Made by a program: the position numbers and the translations under genes. DNA of 64,000 nt from Glaciimonas sp. (GTDB lineage: Bacteria > Pseudomonadota > Gammaproteobacteria > Burkholderiales > Burkholderiaceae_D), in NCBI GenBank assembly GCA_012927625.1, contig JABBOV010000024.1:283982-347981 (forward strand). The letters run 5' to 3'. Numbering within the stretch: position 1 is the first letter of the stretch; every line of letters starts with the position of its first letter. This document shows, one piece after another, positions 27,984-38,129 of this stretch. The notes beneath the pieces were generated by a model. It did no database searches, had not been told where the DNA came from, and saw nothing but the letters and a program-made list of their open reading frames with translations.

Positions 27984-28763
27984 TCATTCCACTTTCGCTT
28001 TTTTACGTAATCCCTGTTGGAATTCCTGCAGCTTCTGCTGTTGCAGTTTTTCCATAATTTGCGGTTTGACTTCTTCCAGTGTTGGCACTTTTGCGGCCCG
28101 AACATCTTCGAGCTTGATAACGTGATAGCCGAACTGGCTCTTGACCGGCACCTCAGTGAACTGCCCTTTTTGCAGCGCGATCATTGCGTCGGAGAACGGT
28201 TTTACATAGGCGGCAGGAGCGGCCCAGTCAAGATCGCCGCCATTAGCTGCCGAGCCAGGATCTTTCGATTGTTTGGCCAGGTCTTCAAATTTGGCGCCGG
28301 CCTTAAGCTTCGCGATGATTGCTTTCGCGTCGTCTTCTTTTTCAACCAGGATATGGCGCGCATGGTATTCCTTGTCGCCCGCCTGAACCTTGAACTTGTC
28401 GTATTCCGCTTTGATATCGGCGTCGCTGACTGGATTTTTCTTGACCACGTCTGCCACTAAAGCACGAATCACAATCGATTGACGAGCAATTTCAACTTGA
28501 TTTTTGACGTCGGCACTCATGCCCAAGCCACGTTTGTCAGCTTCCTGCATCAGGATTTCCCGGTTGATCAATTCTTCCTTGATCATTGCGCGCAACTGCG
28601 GCGAATCTTGCTGGCCTTGCGACGCCAGTTGTTTGGCCATCATGTCAACCCGCGAGGAAGGGATTTTTTTGCCATTTACTATCGCAAGGTTTTGTGCCAT
28701 TACAGGCAAGGCAGCGGCTGTAAAAAGTATCACCAGCAAACGGGCAGGTCTTAAAGTCATCAT
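27984..28763 (-). CDS. Periplasmic parvulin-type peptidyl-prolyl isomerase
   Basis: A 259-aa foldase. A signal peptide (MMTLRPARLLVILFTAAALP, probable cleavage after VMA-Q) is followed by a SurA/PpiD-like N-terminal helix region. The rotamase domain at about 130-230 has YHARHILVEKEDDAKAI, GGDLDWAAP and SQFGYHVIKLEDVR. A Lys/Gln-rich tail (LQQQKLQEFQQGLRKKAKVE) ends the protein. Expected role: folding of outer-membrane and periplasmic proteins. It lies at the end of the minus-strand run with bolA and yciB, a common order in Burkholderiales. Confidence 0.88.
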   Translation of the reverse strand: MMTLRPARLLVILFTAAALPVMAQNLAIVNGKKIPSSRVDMMAKQLASQGQQDSPQLRAMIKEELINREILMQEADKRGLGMSADVKNQVEIARQSIVIRALVADVVKKNPVSDADIKAEYDKFKVQAGDKEYHARHILVEKEDDAKAIIAKLKAGAKFEDLAKQSKDPGSAANGGDLDWAAPAAYVKPFSDAMIALQKGQFTEVPVKSQFGYHVIKLEDVRAAKVPTLEEVKPQIMEKLQQQKLQEFQQGLRKKAKVE

Positions 28764-28810
28764 TGATTCCTAAGATGGGGAGTAAAGAAAAGTACAAAAA
28801 GAAAATGAAT

Positions 28811-29083
28811 TTATTGGATTTCGGACGGCGCCAAAGCCGTAATGGCCAAGGCATGAATCTCTGAGTGCATCAAATCTTGCAAAGAATCATACACCAGCCG
28901 ATGCCGGTTAAGACGGCTTTGCCCCTCAAAATGGCGCGAGACGATGCGTAGCATGTAGTGTCCACCGCCGGAGGCTGCGCCGGCATGGCCGGCATGATGA
29001 GCTGAATCATCGGTTAGTTGACATTCGGTCGGATCAAAAGTTGCAATTAGCTGGTTGCGGATTGCATCAACACGCGCGTTCAT
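28811..29083 (-). CDS. bolA: BolA-family protein
   Basis: A 90-aa protein. The BolA fold is indicated by [33 protein letters not shown] and [21 protein letters not shown]. BolA proteins pair with monothiol glutaredoxins through a [2Fe-2S] cluster and affect iron homeostasis and stress morphology. ATG 29083 is chosen because it overlaps the yciB stop by 4 bp and family members start there. The [10 protein letters not shown] insert is typical of the YrbA/BolA-like beta-proteobacterial version. Confidence 0.85.
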   Translation of the reverse strand: MNARVDAIRNQLIATFDPTECQLTDDSAHHAGHAGAASGGGHYMLRIVSRHFEGQSRLNRHRLVYDSLQDLMHSEIHALAITALAPSEIQ

Positions 29084-29700
29084 GTCGAATCTTTCATGTA
29101 TTTGGACAAGAACAAGCTTTGCGCAACGATGAAAGCGAACATCAAGCCCATACCGCCGAAAAGCTTGAAATTGACCCAAGTCGCAGTGGGGAAATTAAAC
29201 GCGACATACAAGTTGAGAACACCCATTGCCAGGAAAAATGCGCTCCAGGCCAGGTTCAGCCGCTGCCAAATGATGTCGGGAAGTTTTACCTGTTGCTCCA
29301 TCATGGAGCGAATCAGATTTTTGCGCATGAATATCTGGCCACCTAACAGTGCTGCGCCGAAACACCAGTACAGCACGGTCGGTTTCCACTTGATGAAATT
29401 CTCGTTATGGAAATAGATGGTGGCGCCGCCGAATATGCCGACAATTAATAGCGATACCCACAGCATCGGGTCGACTTTTTTGCCGCGCGACAGCAAATAG
29501 CCGATTTGCGCGACGCTCACGACAATCATGACGACGGTAGCGAGCAGAATTGGCGCCTGGCTGGCAGTAATAGCACCGCCGGAAATAAGGCCGGAAAAAT
29601 AATGCGATACCAGCGTTTGCGCCGAGTCGGCATGGCCTTCGCCCCATTTGAATGTGACAAAGAAGATGATGACCGGCAGCAAATCGAATAAAAATTTCAT
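29080..29700 (-). CDS. yciB: Inner-membrane septation protein A
   Basis: A 206-aa protein with five or six hydrophobic segments, starting [19 protein letters not shown], the characteristic first helix of YciB/Isp[21 protein letters not shown] and [20 protein letters not shown] are further family blocks. YciB works in cell-envelope and division maintenance, in contact with septal and elongation proteins. It overlaps bolA by 4 bp, so the two are likely co-translated. Confidence 0.92.
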   Translation of the reverse strand: MKFLFDLLPVIIFFVTFKWGEGHADSAQTLVSHYFSGLISGGAITASQAPILLATVVMIVVSVAQIGYLLSRGKKVDPMLWVSLLIVGIFGGATIYFHNENFIKWKPTVLYWCFGAALLGGQIFMRKNLIRSMMEQQVKLPDIIWQRLNLAWSAFFLAMGVLNLYVAFNFPTATWVNFKLFGGMGLMFAFIVAQSLFLSKYMKDST

Positions 29701-29720
29701 TGGTTAATTTTTCTTGAGAA

Positions 29721-30122
29721 CTAAGTTTTTGGCTCGAATCGCAATGAAGCTGAATTAATGCAATAGCGCAAACCGGTCGGCGGCGGCCCGTCCGGGAACA
29801 CGTGTCCCAGGTGGGCATCGCATACATTACATACAATTTCGGTACGTGTCATGCCGCTGCTGTGGTCGACATGCTCAGAAACATTGTCTGGATTGATTGC
29901 CTTGAAATAACTCGGCCAGCCACAACCGGAGTCGAATTTGGTGTCCGATTCGAACAACGGCGTGTTGCAGCATACGCAAGTATAAATGCCGGCTTCCTGG
30001 TGATCCCAGAAGCGGCCGCTGAAGGCGGGTTCGGTCGCCGCGTGGCGGGTGACTTCATAATCGAATGGATCAAGCAGTGCCTGCCACTCGGACTCTGTTT
30101 TGGTAACTTTGGGTGAATTCAT
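29721..30122 (-). CDS. msrB: Methionine-R-sulfoxide reductase B
   Basis: A 133-aa cytoplasmic enzyme that reduces methionine-R-sulfoxide, using a catalytic Cys in [11 protein letters not shown]. Structural zinc is bound by CVCC and [10 protein letters not shown] pairs, and SGCGWPSYF is the substrate-binding block. ATG 30122 follows TAGGAGG at a good distance; an ATG at 30143 lies inside selO. It is directly downstream of selO, and both genes protect against oxidative damage. Confidence 0.94.
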   Translation of the reverse strand: MNSPKVTKTESEWQALLDPFDYEVTRHAATEPAFSGRFWDHQEAGIYTCVCCNTPLFESDTKFDSGCGWPSYFKAINPDNVSEHVDHSSGMTRTEIVCNVCDAHLGHVFPDGPPPTGLRYCINSASLRFEPKT

Positions 30123-30130
30123 CGTGCCTC

Positions 30131-31636
30131 CTAGGATGAGCAACTTACTTCCAGCTGACTTGCCCAGTCGGGCGGCAATTCAGCGTAAGCGGCATGCTCC
30201 GGCTGTTCGTCAAACGGTTTTTCGAGAATTGCCAAAAGCTTGGCAACTTCCGAAAAATCTTTATTTTGCGCTTTTTCGATGGCAACCTGCGCCAGGTAAT
30301 TACGCAGCACATACTTGGGGTTTACTGTCTGCATTGCAAGCCTGCGCTGAAGGTCGGAACTATTCTCCTGACGCAAACGGCTGCGGTATTGCGTGGCCCA
30401 AGCATCAAAAGCTGCGCGATCGATAAACAGATCGCGCAGCGACGCAGCTTGGCCGTCGCCATCCAACTGTAAATCACATAAAAGGCGGAAAAACAGCGTG
30501 AAATCGACATGATTAGCTTCCATTAAACCAAACATCGCATCGAACAGCAGTTGATCCGACGGTTGTGTGCTGACCAGGCCGAGTTTGGCGTGCAATAGGA
30601 TATCGAGTCTGGCAAGGTAATGCGCCTGAAACGGTTCCAGCGCAGCCCGCGTCGCCTCGACACTGCCAATCAGCGGCAGCAGCGCTTGCCCCAGCGCATA
30701 GCAATTCCACTCGGCCATTTGCGGTTGCATACGGTAAGAATAGCGGCCCTGGCGGTCGGTGTGGTTACAGATATGTTGGGGGTCGAAAGCTTCCATGAAG
30801 CCGAACGGGCCATAATCGAGCGTCAAGCCGAGTATCGACATATTGTCGGTATTCATGACGCCGTGCATGAAGCCGACGCTTTGCCAATGGGCCATTAGGT
30901 GCGCGCTGCGCTGCGTCACTTCTTGCAGCAGGGCTTGGTACGGATTGTCGGCAGTACGTAATATTGGATAGAAACGGTCAATGACGTAATCGGCCAGCGC
31001 TCGCAATTCTTCCATTTTATCGTTGTAAAACCAGTGCTCGAAGGAGCCGAAACGCACAAAAGTGGGAGCCATGCGAGTAAGCACCGCAGCGGTTTCGGGC
31101 GTCTCGCGCATTACGTATTGGTCTGAACCGGTAACGCAGAGCGCGCGTGAGGTCGGAATACCCAGCCCGTGCATCGCTTCCGAGCACAGAAATTCGCGGA
31201 TAGAGGAACGTAACACCGCTCGCCCGTCGCCCATGCGGGAGTAGGGCGTAAGACCTGCACCTTTAAGTTGCAGCTCTTGCCAAATATTGCCAGAGTCGCT
31301 GCAATCCGGCACTTCGCCCAGCAGAATCGCGCGGCCGTCGCCGAGTTGCCCGGCCCAAACTCCAAACTGGTGGCCGGAATACACGGCCGCCACCGGTACC
31401 GCGTTTTCTGGCGTGCGGTTGCCGGTAAAGGTCTCAATGAATTCACGGGTGGCGAATTCGCCCGGTGCAAGCCCGATTAATTGCGCAGCAGAAGCGCTCG
31501 CGCCGACCAGATAAGGCGCGGGCAGCGGCGTTGGCATCAGTCTGGTAAAAAAAGTCGGTGGCAATCCTGCGAATGAATTGCCAAGCGGCAAGGCGCCGGT
31601 TCGATACCCGCGTTTGAGCGAAATGGGGCCGTTCAT
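30131..31636 (-). CDS. selO: SelO/YdiU protein adenylyltransferase
   Basis: A 501-aa pseudokinase-fold enzyme that transfers AMP to Ser/Thr/Tyr residues of redox proteins. Family blocks seen are [58 protein letters not shown] (catalytic loop and metal-binding Asp) and [11 protein letters not shown] near the end. The bacterial form lacks the C-terminal selenocysteine of mitochondrial SelO; here the protein ends EVSCSS. It is upstream of msrB in a probable two-gene oxidative-stress unit. Confidence 0.93.
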   Translation of the reverse strand: MNGPISLKRGYRTGALPLGNSFAGLPPTFFTRLMPTPLPAPYLVGASASAAQLIGLAPGEFATREFIETFTGNRTPENAVPVAAVYSGHQFGVWAGQLGDGRAILLGEVPDCSDSGNIWQELQLKGAGLTPYSRMGDGRAVLRSSIREFLCSEAMHGLGIPTSRALCVTGSDQYVMRETPETAAVLTRMAPTFVRFGSFEHWFYNDKMEELRALADYVIDRFYPILRTADNPYQALLQEVTQRSAHLMAHWQSVGFMHGVMNTDNMSILGLTLDYGPFGFMEAFDPQHICNHTDRQGRYSYRMQPQMAEWNCYALGQALLPLIGSVEATRAALEPFQAHYLARLDILLHAKLGLVSTQPSDQLLFDAMFGLMEANHVDFTLFFRLLCDLQLDGDGQAASLRDLFIDRAAFDAWATQYRSRLRQENSSDLQRRLAMQTVNPKYVLRNYLAQVAIEKAQNKDFSEVAKLLAILEKPFDEQPEHAAYAELPPDWASQLEVSCSS

Positions 31637-31763
31637 GTCGATTAATCCTGTTTATGTCAAATGTTTGTCGGTGTTTTCCGGCAGTATCACACTATCCGAA
31701 AGATCGCGCATTTTGACGCCGATTCGTATTTTCAACATTCGGGCATATATTTTATATATTTAT

Positions 31764-31834
31764 ATACTGCATAATGTATTTTTAATATAAGCAGTAAATA
31801 TATGCGGAGAATATGCGATTAAATTTGATACCCC
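31764..31834 (-). repeat. AT-rich 70-bp intergenic repeat, copy 4 of 8
   Basis: On the minus strand: GGGGTATCAA, CCGCATATATTT at offset 28, TAAAAATACA at offset 51, GCAGTAT at the end. The middle ATATATGCGGAGAA is shared with copy 7. Confidence 0.75.
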
Positions 31835-31927
31835 CTATTAATTTTATTATTGATAGAAATGATAAAGAACTGGTCGTGCTGATATTCATGCTGCTTTGCA
31901 CAACAGAAAGTGATTGACACTTTTAGC

Positions 31928-31937
31928 ACGCTCGTTC
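31928..31937 (+). promoter_or_regulatory. Putative fatty-acid regulator half-palindrome
   Basis: ACGCTCGTTC matches eight of ten positions of the ACGATCGTTC sites before the FadB-like and thiolase genes. It lies 58 bp before the acyl-CoA ligase start. Confidence 0.4.
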
Positions 31938-31994
31938 GAAAATCTACAACCGAATAATTAACCCAAACCCGTTTGCTTTAACTCAGGAGATTCC

Positions 31995-33647
31995 ATGCCG
32001 CAGTATCCAGAAAGCCCGCTGATGGGGCAAATGATGAGCCAGCCTTTGTTAATCTCCAACATCATCCGGCATGCCGATCGTTATTATGGAAAAACCGAGA
32101 TCGTATCAAGACGGGTCGAGGGAGATATCCATCGATACACCTATACCGATTGTCACAAACGATCGCGACAACTGGCCAAGGCGCTAGCTAATATGGGTAT
32201 CAAAATGGGCGACCGGGTAGCGAGTATCGCCTGGAACGGGTATCGGCATCTGGAAGCTTATTACGCAGTCTCGGGCTCTGGTGCGGTACTGCACACGATT
32301 AACCCGCGCCTGTTCCCGGAGCAGATCGCTTACATGGTCAACCATGCGGAAGACCAATATGTGCTGTTCGACATGAATTTCCTGCCGATCATTGAAGCGA
32401 TTGCATCGCATTGCAGTACGGTCAAAGGTTTCGTGATGCTATGCGACCGCGAACATATGCCCGCAGCAAGCAAGGTAGACAATTTGCTGTGCTACGAGGA
32501 ATTGATCGCCGCCAGCTCCGACGATTACGAATGGCCGCGCTTCGACGAGAATTCCGCTTCCAGCCTGTGCTACACCTCCGGCACCACCGGCCATCCGAAG
32601 GGCGCGTTGTATTCACATCGCTCCACGTTATTACATTCCTACGCCTCGGCGATGCCGGACGGCTTGAATGTTTCTGCGCGTGACACTGTATTGCCGGTGG
32701 TGCCGATGTTTCACGTCAATGCCTGGGGCTTGCCGTATTCGGTGCCGCTGGTCGGCGCGAAGCTGGTGTTTCCCGGCCCTGCAATGGATGGCAAATCACT
32801 GTATGAATTGTTCGAGCAGGAACAGGTGACATTCTCTGCCGGCGTGCCGACCATCTGGATGGGGTTACTGACCTATGTGGCGCAAAACAATCTGACATTT
32901 TCCAGCTTCAAGCGCACCGTAATTGGTGGCTCCGCCTGTCCGCCGTCAATGATGAAAACCTTGCGGCATCAATATGGAGTCGAGGTGATACACGCCTGGG
33001 GCATGACCGAAATGTCGCCGCTTGGCACCGCCTGCACGCTATCGGTGCGGCAGGCTGCCTTGCCGGAAGATGCCAAGCAGACAATTCTGGAAAAACAGGG
33101 CCATGTGATTTTTGGCGTGGACATGAAAATCGTGGGTGACGATGGCCGCGAATTGCCGTGGGATGGCAAAACCTACGGCAATTTGTTGGTCAAGGGACCG
33201 TGGGTTATTAGCAGTTATTTCAAAAATGAAGGCGGTAATGTGCTGGAAGACGGCTGGTTTCCGACCGGCGACGTGGCCACCATTGATGCCGATGGCTACA
33301 TGCAGATTACCGACCGTAGCAAGGATGTGATCAAGTCCGGCGGCGAATGGATTAGCACCATTGAACTGGAAAACATCGCTATGGCGCATCCCGCAGTCCA
33401 GCAAGCAGCATGCATTGGCGTAGTGCATCCAAAATGGGATGAGCGCCCCTTGCTGGTGGTGGTGAAAAAACCGGGTATGGAAGTGAGTAAGGAACAATTG
33501 ATTCAGTTTTATGACGGCAAGATCGCCAAATGGTGGACTCCTGACGATATTGCCTTTGTCGAAGCGCTGCCGATCGGCGCCACCGGGAAAATTCTGAAGA
33601 ACAAGATGCGGGAACAGTTCAAAGACCACAAATTACCGATTGCGTAA
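31995..33647 (+). CDS. Acyl-CoA ligase (AMP-forming, fatty-acid type)
   Basis: A 550-aa ANL-superfamily ligase that activates a carboxylic acid with ATP and CoA. The P-loop [11 protein letters not shown] is at 193-203, GMTEM provides the A5-type motif, [12 protein letters not shown] the hinge-region Asp and [15 protein letters not shown] the C-terminal A8 motif, and the catalytic Lys is in [10 protein letters not shown]. It is closest in pattern to medium/long-chain fatty-acyl-CoA synthetases of the AlkK type. CAGGAG precedes the ATG. It heads a unit with a branched-chain-type ABC transporter, so the transported compound is probably activated directly. The exact acid is unknown. Confidence 0.87.
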   Translation: MPQYPESPLMGQMMSQPLLISNIIRHADRYYGKTEIVSRRVEGDIHRYTYTDCHKRSRQLAKALANMGIKMGDRVASIAWNGYRHLEAYYAVSGSGAVLHTINPRLFPEQIAYMVNHAEDQYVLFDMNFLPIIEAIASHCSTVKGFVMLCDREHMPAASKVDNLLCYEELIAASSDDYEWPRFDENSASSLCYTSGTTGHPKGALYSHRSTLLHSYASAMPDGLNVSARDTVLPVVPMFHVNAWGLPYSVPLVGAKLVFPGPAMDGKSLYELFEQEQVTFSAGVPTIWMGLLTYVAQNNLTFSSFKRTVIGGSACPPSMMKTLRHQYGVEVIHAWGMTEMSPLGTACTLSVRQAALPEDAKQTILEKQGHVIFGVDMKIVGDDGRELPWDGKTYGNLLVKGPWVISSYFKNEGGNVLEDGWFPTGDVATIDADGYMQITDRSKDVIKSGGEWISTIELENIAMAHPAVQQAACIGVVHPKWDERPLLVVVKKPGMEVSKEQLIQFYDGKIAKWWTPDDIAFVEALPIGATGKILKNKMREQFKDHKLPIA

Positions 33648-33714
33648 GGATAAAGCAGCACAAGACTGTCGGTTTTCCAGCAGTGCCCATAAAACATCGA
33701 TTAGGAAGAGACAA

Positions 33715-34959
33715 ATGACGATCAAAGTTCGCACTTCAGTACTGGCTTTATCCTTGGCAGCCGCCTTTGCCAACCCGATGGCGTCCGCCGAAAACGTCAA
33801 GGTGGCGTTCATCGAAACCTTGTCCGGTGCCTTTGCGCCGATTGGTCAAAACCAGTTGAGAAGCTATCAAATGTTTGCCGAAATGTCCGCCAAGGAAAAG
33901 TGGGCGGGAGACAACACCATCGAATTTGTCGGCTTCGACAACAAGGGCAGCCCGCAAGAATCGCTGACGCAGTTGAAGTCTGCCATCGATCAGGGTTATC
34001 ACTATATTGCCCAGGGTAACGGTTCCGGCGTGGCACTAGCCTTGATCGACGCTATCAATAAGCATAATGAGCGCAACCCCGGCAAAGAAATCGTGTTTAT
34101 CAACCATTCGGCAATCGATCCCGATCTGACCAATAGTAAATGCAGCTTCTGGCATTTTCGTTTCGATGCCAACTCCGACATGAAGATGGAGGCTTTAACG
34201 AGTTTCCTGGCAAAAGATGCCGGTATCAAGAATGTCTATATCATCGGGCAGAATTATTCCCACGGCCATCAAGTTGCAAGAGCCGCCAAGGAGTATTTGA
34301 AGCGCAAACGCCCCGACATCAAAATCGTCGGCGACGACTTGCATCCGATTGCGCAAGTCAAGGATTTTTCGCCGTATATCGCCAAGATCAAGGCTTCTGG
34401 CGCTGATACAGTAATTACCGGCAATTGGGGCGCCGATCTTGCTCTGCTCATCAAGGCTGCCAAAGATGCGGATTTAAAAGCCAACTTCTATACTTATTAC
34501 GGCGGCACAACCGGGGTTCCAACGGCAATGGGTGCCACCGGCGGCGAACGCATCAAACAGGTCGCCTACTGGACACCTAACAACGAGACATTCTCCGGCA
34601 AGGAAATCGCTGCCGCCTTCAAGAAAAAATACAATGATGACTTTTACGTGATGGCGACTTACACCGCAGTGTCGATGCTGTCCAAAGCCATCAAAGAAGC
34701 TAAATCTACCGATCCGATCAAGGTTGCCTTTGCGATGGAAGGCATGAAAATCAAAAGCCTGAATGGCGAAGTGGAAATGCGTAAGTCCGACCACCAGCTT
34801 CAACAACCGCTGTATATATCGACTTGGGCCAAAGTGGATGGCAAAACAGTCAAATACGACCAGGAAAATACCGGTTTTGGCTGGAAGACCGAGCAAAAAG
34901 TCGATACTTACCTTGCAGCACAACCAACCTCCTGCCAGATGAAGCGCCCGGCCAGGTAA
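33715..34959 (+). CDS. livK: ABC transporter substrate-binding protein (LivK type)
   Basis: A 414-aa periplasmic binding protein. The signal peptide (MTIKVRTSVLALSLAAAFAN, cleavage near ASA-E) is followed by type I periplasmic-binding lobes beginning VKVAFIETLSGAFAPIG. ATG 33715 with AGGAAGAG is preferred to an in-frame upstream frame. HAAT-family receptors bind branched-chain amino acids, amides or aromatic and dicarboxylic acids. The neighbouring CoA ligase argues for an organic acid rather than leucine. The symbol reflects family only. Confidence 0.87.
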   Translation: MTIKVRTSVLALSLAAAFANPMASAENVKVAFIETLSGAFAPIGQNQLRSYQMFAEMSAKEKWAGDNTIEFVGFDNKGSPQESLTQLKSAIDQGYHYIAQGNGSGVALALIDAINKHNERNPGKEIVFINHSAIDPDLTNSKCSFWHFRFDANSDMKMEALTSFLAKDAGIKNVYIIGQNYSHGHQVARAAKEYLKRKRPDIKIVGDDLHPIAQVKDFSPYIAKIKASGADTVITGNWGADLALLIKAAKDADLKANFYTYYGGTTGVPTAMGATGGERIKQVAYWTPNNETFSGKEIAAAFKKKYNDDFYVMATYTAVSMLSKAIKEAKSTDPIKVAFAMEGMKIKSLNGEVEMRKSDHQLQQPLYISTWAKVDGKTVKYDQENTGFGWKTEQKVDTYLAAQPTSCQMKRPAR

Positions 34960-34968
34960 CGGCTATGC

Positions 34969-34982
34969 CGCAGGTGCCTGCG
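34969..34982 (+). promoter_or_regulatory. Intercistronic hairpin after livK
   Basis: CGCAGG-TG-CCTGCG forms a compact GC-rich stem just after the livK stop without a T tract. Such stems often stabilise the binding-protein transcript relative to downstream permease genes. Confidence 0.35.
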
Positions 34983-35126
34983 CAGCGTTAAGTTACGTTC
35001 AGTCAGGCAATGACGCTGTAAGACGCGCCATGCGCACCGATGCACAGCACTGCAATTTGCATCGGCACGGCGACTGGCCTGCGCAAGCCATATTCCGGTA
35101 AAAATATAAAACTGAGGGTGCGCATC

Positions 35127-36074
35127 GTGGAGTTCACGCTAATTACTATGCTAAACGGTTTGAGCTATGGGCTTTTGCTGTTCATGCTTTCATCCGGTTT
35201 GACCCTAATTTTGAGCATGATGGGCGTACTCAATTTTGCCCATGCCAGCTTCTACATGGTTGGTGCCTATTTTGCATACACCATCAGCAACCAATTGGGA
35301 TTTTGGCCAGCTTTGTTTATCGCACCATTGCTGGTGGGCATACTGGGGGCCGTCGTCGAGCGCTATGGCTTGCGTAGAGTGCATAAATACGGACACATCC
35401 CTGAACTATTATTCACCTTCGGCTTGTCTTACATAATTGTCGAACTGGTGCAGCTGATCTGGGGTCGCGCAGCAGTACCGTACCCAATCCCCCCCGAGTT
35501 GGATGGCCCCTTATTTACCTTATACACAACCACTTTTCCCATCTATCGCGGCTTCATCATGCTGATTGCCTTGCTGATGCTGCTGTTCATGTATCTGATG
35601 CTCACGCGTACCCGTATCGGCCTGGTAATCCAGGCTGCGCTGACCCATCCCGATGCAGTCGAAGCGCTGGGGCACAACGTGCCGCGCGTATTCATGCTGG
35701 TGTTCGGCGGTGGCTGCGCGCTGGCCGGTCTGGCTGGCGTGGTCGGCGGCAATGCCTTTGTCACCGAGCCGAATATGGCGCATGCGGTGGGCAGTATCAT
35801 TTTTGTCGTGGTAGTGGTCGGCGGCATGGGATCGGTGGCTGGCGCGCTGCTGGCGTCGCTCTTGATCGGTATTCTGCAAACCTTTGCGGTAGCGCTGGAT
35901 TATTCAATCATGAGCGTGTTGAGTGCATTTGGTGCGCACATCAGCGCACAAACCTTTGGCTACCCAGTGCTGCGGCTGACAATTGCGCAAGTCGCGCCGA
36001 TCTTGCCGTACCTGTTTCTGGTGCTGATTCTGATCTTCAGGCCGAAGGGCTTGATGGGCACACGGGAAGGATGA
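35127..36074 (+). CDS. livH: ABC transporter permease (LivH type)
   Basis: A 315-aa inner-membrane permease of the branched-chain/HAAT family, with eight or so hydrophobic segments. Blocks include LNGLSYGLLLFMLSSGLTLI, MGVLNFAHASFYMVGAYFAY and VVVVGGMGSVAGALLASLLIG. GTG 35127 (MEFTLITML) is chosen because it matches family length and follows GAGGG; GTG 35118 and a longer frame to 35040 are alternatives. It lies 4 bp before livM. Confidence 0.87.
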   Translation: MEFTLITMLNGLSYGLLLFMLSSGLTLILSMMGVLNFAHASFYMVGAYFAYTISNQLGFWPALFIAPLLVGILGAVVERYGLRRVHKYGHIPELLFTFGLSYIIVELVQLIWGRAAVPYPIPPELDGPLFTLYTTTFPIYRGFIMLIALLMLLFMYLMLTRTRIGLVIQAALTHPDAVEALGHNVPRVFMLVFGGGCALAGLAGVVGGNAFVTEPNMAHAVGSIIFVVVVVGGMGSVAGALLASLLIGILQTFAVALDYSIMSVLSAFGAHISAQTFGYPVLRLTIAQVAPILPYLFLVLILIFRPKGLMGTREG

Positions 36075-36078
36075 GGCC

Positions 36079-37365
36079 ATGACCACCACCAATATGAAAT
36101 TTACTCCGTTGAACTTGAGCCGCTGGATCATCTGGAGTGTATTTGCGCTGATTTTGATCATCGCGCCTCTTGTTTTCAATACAGGCGCTGCACTATCGGT
36201 GCTGACCCAAATGGGCACCATCATGATTTTCGGCCTGTCCTACAACATGCTGCTGGGGCAGGGCGGCATGCTGTCGTTCGGTCACGCTGTATACTCTGGG
36301 TTGGGCGCATTTTGTGCGATTCATGCCATCAATCTAGCTTCAGACGGCAGTGTGTCGATTCCCATTACCCTGATTCCTTTGGTGGGAGGTTTTGCCGGCA
36401 TGTTGTTCGGCGTGCTATTGGGCTATGTCACCACAAAAAGATCGGGCACTACCTTTGCCATGATTACTTTAGGCATTGTCGAGTTAGTATTTGCGTGCTC
36501 GCTGATGTTCCCGGAATTTTTCGGCGGCGAAGGCGGTGTCTCGGCCAATCGGGTAGTCGGGCAAGCCTTCCTGGGCATCACTTACGGCCCCCAAATTCAA
36601 GTCTATTACCTGATTGCGTTCTGGCTGTTCGTTAGCACTATCGGAATGTATGCATTCACCCAGACGCCGCTCGGCAGGATTATCAATGCGGTGCGCGACA
36701 ACCCGGAGCGGGTTGAATTCATTGGCTACAACACCCATTGGGTGCGCTACCTGACCTTGATTCTGTCGGCCTTTTTTGCCGGTATAGCGGGCGGTTTGTC
36801 GGCCATCAGTTTTGAAATCGTCAGCGCCGAAAACGTCAGTGCGCTGCGCTCCGGGGCCATCCTGTTATTTACTTTTATCGGCGGTATCGGCTTCTTTTTC
36901 GGCCCGATGCTGGGCGCTGTAATGGGTGTGTTTTTGACAGTCTTGCTATCGGAATTCACCAAGGCCTGGCAGTTGTATCTGGGAGCATTTTTCATCGTCA
37001 TCGTGATGTATGCGCCGGGCGGCATCGCCAGTTTGCTAATGTTGAATCTACGGCTGGTGAAATACGGCAAGTTTGGCCGCGTCTGGCCCTCTCTGGCAGC
37101 AGTGTGCGCTGCTTCGCTAGTGGCCTTTTGTGGCGTTGTGATCGCCATCGAGATGCTATATCACCTAAGTCTCGAATTGGTCAACGGCAGCGAGATGCGA
37201 TTGTTCGGCTTAACTGTCGATACCTTGGCAGCCCCCGGCTGGACGGTGGCTGCTATTTTGTTCGTGCTAGGTTGTTTGGGGATACATCGCACCCGACCGG
37301 CATTTCAGCAAGTCTGGGGTGAAGTGAATACGGAAATTCAATACATTGCGGGCGCATCCTCATGA
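36079..37365 (+). CDS. livM: ABC transporter permease (LivM type)
   Basis: A 428-aa permease forming the second half of the transmembrane channel. Family blocks: LSYNMLLGQGGMLSFGHAVY, AVRDNPERVEFIGYN (cytoplasmic coupling loop) and FTFIGGIGFFFGPMLGAVMG. It is longer than usual LivM (about 320-360 aa) because of an extra C-terminal membrane segment after about residue 340. It ends in an ATGA overlap with livG. Confidence 0.87.
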   Translation: MTTTNMKFTPLNLSRWIIWSVFALILIIAPLVFNTGAALSVLTQMGTIMIFGLSYNMLLGQGGMLSFGHAVYSGLGAFCAIHAINLASDGSVSIPITLIPLVGGFAGMLFGVLLGYVTTKRSGTTFAMITLGIVELVFACSLMFPEFFGGEGGVSANRVVGQAFLGITYGPQIQVYYLIAFWLFVSTIGMYAFTQTPLGRIINAVRDNPERVEFIGYNTHWVRYLTLILSAFFAGIAGGLSAISFEIVSAENVSALRSGAILLFTFIGGIGFFFGPMLGAVMGVFLTVLLSEFTKAWQLYLGAFFIVIVMYAPGGIASLLMLNLRLVKYGKFGRVWPSLAAVCAASLVAFCGVVIAIEMLYHLSLELVNGSEMRLFGLTVDTLAAPGWTVAAILFVLGCLGIHRTRPAFQQVWGEVNTEIQYIAGASS

Positions 37366-38129
37366 GCAACTTTTCTCTCGAACTGAAGAGCGTGCGGAAG
37401 AATTTTGGTAAATCAGAAATTATTCGCGGCGCCAGTTTGCAGGTACCGAAAGGCGCGCGGTTTGCAGTGATCGGCCCTAATGGTGCAGGAAAATCGACGC
37501 TGTTCAATCTGATTTCAGGACGTTTCCCGCTGAGTTCCGGCGCGATTCTGCTTAATGGCCGTAGCATTGCCGGGCTCAAGCCGTTTCAGATCAATCGGCT
37601 GGGCCTGTCGCGCAGCTTTCAGATCACGAATATTTTCCATCGCCTGACGTTATTTGAAAACCTGCGCTGTGCGGTGCTTTGGTCGCTCGGCTACAAATAC
37701 TCATTTTGGCACCGCTTGAATGGCCTGAAAGATGCACAGGAGTGTGCCGAAAAGGTCATGGTTGATATTGGCCTGACCCGACGGCGTGACGTGATGGCCG
37801 GCGTATTGACTTATGCCGAACAGCGCGCGCTGGAAATCGGCATCACCATTGCTGGCGGCGCTGATGTCATCCTGCTCGATGAACCTACTGCCGGCATGAG
37901 CCGCTCCGAATCCGATGCAGCGGTGGAACTGATCCGCAAAGTAACAGTCGGCAAAACCTTGTTGATGGTCGAGCACGACATGAGTGTGGTGTTCGGCCTT
38001 GCAGACCAAATCGCGGTTCTGGTGTATGGCGAAATGATCGCTTGCGATACCCCAGCCAATATTCGCGGCAATAGCCAGGTGCAGCAAGCGTATCTGGGCA
38101 ATCATGCACCACAGGAGGTGGCGACATGA
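37362..38129 (+). CDS. livG: ABC transporter ATP-binding protein (LivG type)
   Basis: A 255-aa ATPase with Walker A GPNGAGKST (Lys44), the LivG-specific RSFQITNIFHRLTLFENL region, the ABC signature replaced by TYAEQRALEIG as is normal in this subfamily, and Walker B DVILLDEPTAGMS. It overlaps livM and livF by ATGA at each end. Confidence 0.9.
   Translation: MSNFSLELKSVRKNFGKSEIIRGASLQVPKGARFAVIGPNGAGKSTLFNLISGRFPLSSGAILLNGRSIAGLKPFQINRLGLSRSFQITNIFHRLTLFENLRCAVLWSLGYKYSFWHRLNGLKDAQECAEKVMVDIGLTRRRDVMAGVLTYAEQRALEIGITIAGGADVILLDEPTAGMSRSESDAAVELIRKVTVGKTLLMVEHDMSVVFGLADQIAVLVYGEMIACDTPANIRGNSQVQQAYLGNHAPQEVAT

Larger units (their letters stand above)
31637..31994. other. Divergent intergenic region selO / acyl-CoA ligase
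   Basis: 358 bp, very AT-rich. It holds repeat copy 4 (31764-31834) and an ACG-CT-CGTTC site (31928-31937) close to the ligase. No gene is seen. Confidence 0.6.
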